DNA of 7,101 nucleotides, from positions 1 to 7,101 of the forward strand of contig DLTY01000044.1 of the NCBI GenBank assembly GCA_002501535.1, read 5' to 3'. Origin of the DNA: a bacterium UBP7_UBA7824 (GTDB taxonomy: Bacteria; UBP7; UBA6624). The notes beneath the pieces were generated by a model. It was not told the origin of the DNA. It worked only from the letters and a program-made list of their open reading frames with translations, and ran no database searches. How positions within the stretch are numbered: the stretch's first letter is position 1; every line of letters starts with the position of its first letter. Both the position numbers and the translations under genes were made by a program. Shown piece by piece: positions 6,972-7,101 of this stretch.

Positions 6972-7101
6972 ATTTTTTATTTCTTTTACAAGGTTTTCTT
7001 TTTTTAATTTTCCCTGAATTTTCTTCTGAAGAACTTGTTTATTTTCCTAATGGCTCAATAGAGGCAAGAGGGGGTGTCAGATTTCAGTCAGATGATTTTT
7101 T
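6968..7101 (+). CDS. Secreted protein N-terminus, possibly LptD/OstA- or LptA-like (partial)
   Basis: An open frame starts at GTG 6968, sharing GTGA with the folD stop, and runs 44 codons off the window edge. A stop (TAA 6962-6964) lies just upstream in frame and no other start codon is near, so GTG is the likely start. The N-terminus is strongly hydrophobic (FLFLLQGFLFLIF) like a signal peptide, though without the usual basic residues. It is followed by ELVYFPNGSIEARGGVRFQS. This resembles the OstA/LptA repeat pattern (a strand ending in a tyrosine, then the variable 'G.veA.GnV.....'), which forms the N-terminal periplasmic domain of LptD and all of LptA, the proteins that carry lipopolysaccharide to the outer membrane. 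So little is visible that the family call is tentative; the existence of the gene is better supported, by the overlap and codon pattern. Confidence 0.6.
   Translation, partial: MNFLFLLQGFLFLIFPEFSSEELVYFPNGSIEARGGVRFQSDDF

Noticed and set aside
1..7101. CRISPR array, insertion sequence, tRNA/rRNA or phage element
   Set aside because: No repeated spacer-like units, inverted terminal repeats, transposase motifs or RNA-gene patterns were found, and coding sequence fills nearly all of the window.

Overview
The window is AT-rich (GC about one third by eye) and almost entirely coding. It reads as a piece of a compact bacterial chromosome. The tight packing (overlapping or abutting genes, one intergenic gap of about 95 bp) and the lysine- and isoleucine-rich proteins are typical of streamlined, low-GC, probably aquatic bacteria. 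A lipoprotein signal, a YceG/MltG transglycosylase and a possible OstA/LptD-like gene point to a Gram-negative (diderm) envelope. The lineage cannot be fixed from this sequence. An uncultured marine proteobacterial or former-deltaproteobacterial group is a low-confidence guess.

Layout: two divergent transcription units start from the short gap at 4557-4651 and run off both ends. Leftward (minus strand) comes a 660-residue lipoprotein (4556-2574) with a TolB/FlgO-like N-terminal domain, a TPR block and a C-terminal NHL-type beta-propeller. Its stop codon overlaps a TTG start for mfd (2577 to beyond base 1), the transcription-repair coupling factor. mfd is open over 859 codons with no ATG start, so it is easily missed by an ATG-based ORF scan. 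It has all the main Mfd landmarks, but an N-terminal half that looks about 180 residues shorter than in E. coli.

Rightward (plus strand) come mltG (4652-5671, endolytic peptidoglycan transglycosylase, TTG start), a YqeG-type HAD phosphatase (5668-6147), folD (6135-6971) and the first 44 codons of a secreted protein resembling the N-terminus of LptD/OstA or LptA (6968 to beyond 7101). Every junction on this strand overlaps (4, 13 or 4, and 4 nt), so these genes are very probably one translationally coupled operon mixing cell-wall, outer-membrane and one-carbon functions.

No tRNA, rRNA, CRISPR array, insertion sequence or attachment site was recognised. The most unusual items are the TolB-like/TPR/NHL lipoprotein coupled to mfd, the compact Mfd N-terminus with an altered helicase motif V, and a YqeG-family HAD phosphatase placed between mltG and folD in a diderm.
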